DNA of 17,331 nt from positions 1 to 17,331 of the forward strand of contig DASRKB010000195.1 of assembly GCA_035649175.1 (NCBI GenBank). Direction: 5' to 3'. Source of the DNA: SCGC-AG-212-J23 sp035649175. Lineage in GTDB: Bacteria; Pseudomonadota; Gammaproteobacteria; Burkholderiales; SG8-39. Made by a program: the position numbers and the translations under genes. Under the pieces are notes generated by a model. The model made no database searches, had not been told where the DNA came from, and saw nothing but the letters and a program-made list of their open reading frames with translations. Shown piece after piece: positions 14,465 through 17,331 of this stretch (its first letter is position 1; each line of letters starts with the position of its first letter).

Positions 14465-15418
14465 ATGAAAAAGTTTCTCCCCCTTCTCTTCCTCTGTCTC
14501 TTTTCGCTTGCGGCAAGAGCCCAGGAGTTCCCTCCGTCCCAGGTCCGCGTCGTCGTGCCCTTCACCGCGGGCGGCGGCACCGACGTGATCATGCGGCTCG
14601 TGGCGCAGAATCTTTCCGATACGTGGAAGGTACCGGTGATCATCGACAACCGCGTGGGCGCGGGCGGCGTCATCGGCTCCAAGTGGGTTGCCGAGCAGGC
14701 GCCCGATGGCCGCACCTTCCTCGCGGTGGCGAGCGCCTTCGGCGTGCGTCTGGCCATCGACCCCACGGTGCCCTACAGCGTGGACAAGGACTTCAGCGGC
14801 GTCGGCCAGATGGCGCGCTCGCCGAGCTTCATGGTCACTTCTACCCAGCACGGCTTCAAGTCGCTGCAGGACCTCGTGGCCTACGCGAAGAAGCAGCCTC
14901 AAGGCATCCACTACGCCTCCGCGGGCGTCGGCAGCACGGCGCACATGCACGCCGCGTCCGTCGCGCACCTCACCGGGATGAAGGCCGAGCACGTGCCACA
15001 TCGGGGAACGCCGGAAGCGGTCAACGACGCGATGACCGGCCGGGTGCTTTACGTGTTCGCGCCGGGGCCGAACGCCATTCCGCTCGCCAAGGCGGGCAAG
15101 CTGCAGATCCTCGCCACCACCTCGGACTCGGGCAGCGCGTTCATGCCTGGCGTGCCGAGCCTCGAGAAGGCGGGCGTACCCTATGAAGGGGACGACTGGT
15201 TCGGCGTGTTCGCACCGGCCGGGACGCCGCTCGCCATCCGAGAGCGCTTCGCACGCGACATGGCGAAGGTGCTCGAGATGCCGGCGATAAAGGAGCGCCT
15301 CGCTACCCTCGGCGCCACGCCCGCGTTCATGGGCGCCCAGGAATGGGAGAAGTTCGCGCGCGAGTACGTGGCGCGCATGAAGAAGCTCGGCCAGGACATC
15401 GGCATCAAGCCCCAATGA
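14465..15418 (+). CDS. Bug/TctC-family solute-binding protein (second copy)
   Basis: A second periplasmic receptor of the tripartite-tricarboxylate type, 317 residues. A Sec signal peptide is clear: MKKFLPLLFLCLFSLAARA with cleavage before Q20. The ligand-loop motif PFTAGGGTDVIMRLVAQ, DNRVGAGGVIGSKWV, and YASAGVGSTAHMHAA are typical. It is clearly diverged from the copy at 1842-2798, so it is not a recent duplicate. ATG 14465 is preferred because AAGGAG lies seven nucleotides upstream, right at the end of the triple-RidA gene, although the frame is open further left. The last codons overlap the following RidA gene as ATGA (15415-15418). No TctAB transporter is present. Its placement between two RidA-family genes suggests that it recognises a compound belonging to the same pathway. 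Confidence 0.94.
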   Translation: MKKFLPLLFLCLFSLAARAQEFPPSQVRVVVPFTAGGGTDVIMRLVAQNLSDTWKVPVIIDNRVGAGGVIGSKWVAEQAPDGRTFLAVASAFGVRLAIDPTVPYSVDKDFSGVGQMARSPSFMVTSTQHGFKSLQDLVAYAKKQPQGIHYASAGVGSTAHMHAASVAHLTGMKAEHVPHRGTPEAVNDAMTGRVLYVFAPGPNAIPLAKAGKLQILATTSDSGSAFMPGVPSLEKAGVPYEGDDWFGVFAPAGTPLAIRERFARDMAKVLEMPAIKERLATLGATPAFMGAQEWEKFAREYVARMKKLGQDIGIKPQ

Positions 15419-15885
15419 GCGGCCGCCTGGAAGCGAAGCTGCGGCAGATGGGCTACGAACTGCCGCCGCCCTTCACCTTCCCGAAGAACAACCGCGTCGG
15501 CTGCACGCAAACGGGCCAAGTGCTCTTTCTCTCGGGGCACGGGCTCGACCTGCCGAAGCTCGCCCAGGTACGCCAGACGGGCAGGTTCGGCGTCGACATC
15601 ACGGTGGAAGAAGGCTATGCGACGGCCCGGGCGGTAGCGCTCACCATGCTCGCTACCGCCAAGGCGCATTGCGGTGACCTGGATCGCGTGAAGCGCGTGC
15701 TGCGGCTCTTCGGCATGTGCAATTGCACGCCGGAGTTCCAGAAACAACCCCAGGTCATCGATGGCGCCTCGGATCTGCTCTTCGAGCTCTTCGGCAGCCC
15801 GCACGCGCGCTCGGCGGTCGGCCACGCCGCCCTGCCGCGCGGCATCGCGGTGGAGATAAACGGAGAGTTCGAGGTGCACGCCTAG
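15415..15885 (+). CDS. Single-domain RidA-family protein with conserved active-site arginine
   Basis: A 156-residue RidA/YjgF-family protein, slightly longer than E. coli RidA. It belongs by look to the subgroup with an N-terminal extension (LRQMGYELPPPFTFPKNNR). Core elements include QVLFLSGHG (35-43), EEGYATARAVALTMLATAKAH (65-85), DLDRVKRVLRLFGMCNC (88-104) and the terminal HARSAVGHAALPRGIAVEING (130-150). R132 of HARS aligns with the substrate-binding R105 of E. coli RidA and is kept. The start ATG 15415 overlaps the TGA of the Bug gene (ATGA), implying translational coupling; a longer in-frame reading exists but would lie within that gene. The TAG stop shares CTAG with the stop of the convergent binding-protein gene. 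An enamine/imine deaminase or related hydrolase role is plausible; the substrate is unknown. Confidence 0.92.
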   Translation: MSGRLEAKLRQMGYELPPPFTFPKNNRVGCTQTGQVLFLSGHGLDLPKLAQVRQTGRFGVDITVEEGYATARAVALTMLATAKAHCGDLDRVKRVLRLFGMCNCTPEFQKQPQVIDGASDLLFELFGSPHARSAVGHAALPRGIAVEINGEFEVHA

Positions 15886-17231
15886 CCTCCTGACGCCGGC
15901 CGCGACGGTCCGCCGCAATCGCGAGGCTGGATGCCCTTCTCCTTCGCGTACTTGAGCGCCGACGCCTCGTATTTCGCGCGCACAAGCTTCCTGTCCTCGG
16001 GCGCGGCCGACATCCAGTCGGTGACATTCGTCCAGCGGTGGCCGTCCCAGCGCATGAAGCGCACGAGGCCCGAGCCCTGGTGGTCGGCGCAGCTCGTCGC
16101 GAGCGGCGGCATGAGGCCGGTAGCGCCGAGCTCCTTCAGGCGCTTGTCGTCCAGGCGCAGGTGCTCGAGCCCCCACTGCACCTGCTCGCCGGTGACCGGC
16201 CTGCCCTTGCCGAACTTCTCCTGCGCGATGCGCACCGCTTCCGCGGTAATGATGCCGAACACCACGCCACGGTTGTAGTAGATCGAGCCGATGCGCGAGC
16301 GGTCATCCATCTCGCCCTCGCCGTCGTCGTAGAGGTGCTTCTGGATGTCCCGCACCACCGGGTAGTCGGTGCCGGAGACGTTGAAGCCGGCCGCAACGAA
16401 GCCCTTCGCCGCGTCGCCCGCGGGCAGCACGTCCTCCTCGGCGCCGGACCACCACACGCCGACCATCTTCGAGCGCGGGTAGCCGATGCGCGCCGCGGCA
16501 CTCAGCGCCTCCGGGTTCATGCCGCCCCAGCCCCACAGGATCACCCAGTCGGGCCGCAGCTGCCCGATCTGCAGCCATTGCGACTGCTGCTCGTTGCCGG
16601 GGTGCGGCACCGGGATCGCGGTGAGCTGATAGCCGTACTTCCTCGCGAGGTCGGTCAGGATAGGAATGGGCTCCTTGCCGTAGGCGGAGTCATGATGCAG
16701 GAGAGCGACCTTCTTGCCTTTTAGCCTTTCGAAGCCGCCCTCCTTCTCGCCGAGGTAGCGCACCATCGCCGCCGCCTGGTCCCAGTAGGTGGTGATGAGC
16801 GGGAAGACGTAGGGGAACACGCGACCGTAGGCCGCGTCCGCGCGGCCGTAGCCGATCGACACGATCGGGATCTTGTCCGCCGCGCCTTTGTCGATGAGCA
16901 AGTCCGTGATGCCGGTGGAGAGCGGGTGCACCAGCGTCGCGCCCGTCGGTCCGCTCTTCTTGGTGCGCTCGTAGCACTCCACGCCGCGCGCGTTGTTGTA
17001 CTCGGTCTCGCACTTCTCCCACGTGAACTTGACGCCGTTCACGCCGCCGTCGCGGTCATTCAGCATCTTGAAATAGTCGAGCATGCCGCCCGAAATGCCG
17101 GAGCCTTCCGCGGCATAGGGCCCGACCCAGCAGAAGTTGACGGGAACGAACTGCTCGAGCGGCTGGGCCTGAGCGGGCGCGCCTGCCGCGAGCGCCACGG
17201 CGCCGGCGAGCGCGATCAGGGTGCGTGCCAT
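15882..17231 (-). CDS. Leu/Ile/Val-type ABC transporter substrate-binding protein (second, divergent)
   Basis: A periplasmic type I binding protein of 449 residues, longer than the Liv-type receptor at 6083-7333 and only distantly similar. The signal peptide MARTLIALAGAVALAAGAPAQA ends near residue 22, and it is of Sec type, not Tat. The mature part shows NFCWVGPYAAEGSGISGGML (32-51), LNDRDGGVNG (57-66), GPTGATLVHPLSTGITD, and KVALLHHDSAYGKEPIPILTDLARKYGY in the second lobe. Five cysteines, including C34, C74 and C86, could form disulfides in the periplasm. The ATG at 17231-17229 is the only good start; GGAGGAG lies rather far upstream (about 16 nt) with AGAG closer. It is convergent with the RidA gene and shares its stop region (CTAG, 15882-15885). 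The matching permease and ATPase genes are not adjacent on the right within the window; it could instead feed the LivHMGF set. Confidence 0.92.
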   Translation of the reverse strand: MARTLIALAGAVALAAGAPAQAQPLEQFVPVNFCWVGPYAAEGSGISGGMLDYFKMLNDRDGGVNGVKFTWEKCETEYNNARGVECYERTKKSGPTGATLVHPLSTGITDLLIDKGAADKIPIVSIGYGRADAAYGRVFPYVFPLITTYWDQAAAMVRYLGEKEGGFERLKGKKVALLHHDSAYGKEPIPILTDLARKYGYQLTAIPVPHPGNEQQSQWLQIGQLRPDWVILWGWGGMNPEALSAAARIGYPRSKMVGVWWSGAEEDVLPAGDAAKGFVAAGFNVSGTDYPVVRDIQKHLYDDGEGEMDDRSRIGSIYYNRGVVFGIITAEAVRIAQEKFGKGRPVTGEQVQWGLEHLRLDDKRLKELGATGLMPPLATSCADHQGSGLVRFMRWDGHRWTNVTDWMSAAPEDRKLVRAKYEASALKYAKEKGIQPRDCGGPSRPASGG

Positions 17232-17331
17232 GCTCTGCTCTCTTGCACTCCTCCGGGGTCAACGACTCCGTGATGGTGGTGCCGAGCGGCTTAATGACTC
17301 CTTAAGGGGCTTGCAGGCGGCGGATTGACCG
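17232..17331. other. Non-coding upstream region of the right-hand binding-protein gene
   Basis: I see no convincing gene here. It holds the GGAGGAG site (about 17248-17254, minus strand) and a small dyad CTTAA-N7-TTAAG (17290-17294 and 17302-17306), whose inner TAA-N7-TTA has the T-N11-A form of LysR-type regulator sites. No clear -35/-10 pair was found. Confidence 0.3.

Overview
The window comes from a high-GC bacterium, most likely a betaproteobacterium (Burkholderiales-like). This is inferred from two orphan Bug/TctC tricarboxylate-type binding proteins, a LivFGMH-type ABC transporter, and an intergenic GGGGTCAGACCCC palindrome of a type I associate with betaproteobacterial chromosomes. 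I see no tRNA, rRNA, CRISPR array, transposase or phage gene.

Layout. (1) Bases 1-924, plus strand: the 3' part of a hybrid sensor histidine kinase with a C-terminal receiver domain; its start lies outside the window. (2) Bases 13131 down to 904, minus strand: twelve genes in one direction, nearly all touching or overlapping. In transcription order they are three xanthine dehydrogenase/CO dehydrogenase-family molybdenum hydroxylase subunits (FAD, 2x[2Fe-2S], Mo), a Gfo/Idh/MocA oxidoreductase, a luciferase-like flavin monooxygenase (LLM), a Tat-exported branched-chain-amino-acid-type binding protein, LivH, LivM, LivG, LivF, a Bug/TctC binding protein, and a TehA/SLAC1-type channel or carrier. 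Two breaks interrupt the array: a 95-nt gap at 7334-7428 with a direct repeat and a palindrome, and a 56-nt gap at 6027-6082 with a clear intrinsic terminator between the binding-protein gene and livH. (3) Bases 13195-15885, plus strand, divergent from the hydroxylase genes: a protein made of three tandem RidA (YjgF/UK114) domains, a second Bug/TctC binding protein, and a single-domain RidA protein coupled to it by an ATGA overlap. (4) Bases 15882-17231, minus strand: a second, different Leu/Ile/Val-type binding protein, convergent with the RidA gene so that the two stop codons share CTAG. About 100 nt upstream of it is non-coding as far as can be seen.

How the genes may work together (inference). 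The set combines uptake (four solute receptors of two classes plus a complete LivFGMH transporter), hydroxylation by a molybdenum enzyme, flavin-dependent oxygenation, an NAD(P)-type oxidoreductase and RidA-family proteins that usually act on enamines or imines. This resembles in logic the Rut pyrimidine pathway (LLM oxygenase plus RidA protein) with a molybdenum hydroxylase in front, and suggests catabolism of a nitrogen-containing, possibly heterocyclic, compound. The substrate cannot be read from the sequence. The most unusual single protein is the triple-RidA fusion: by eye, none of its three domains keeps the substrate-binding arginine of canonical RidA, while the single-domain RidA encoded downstream does.
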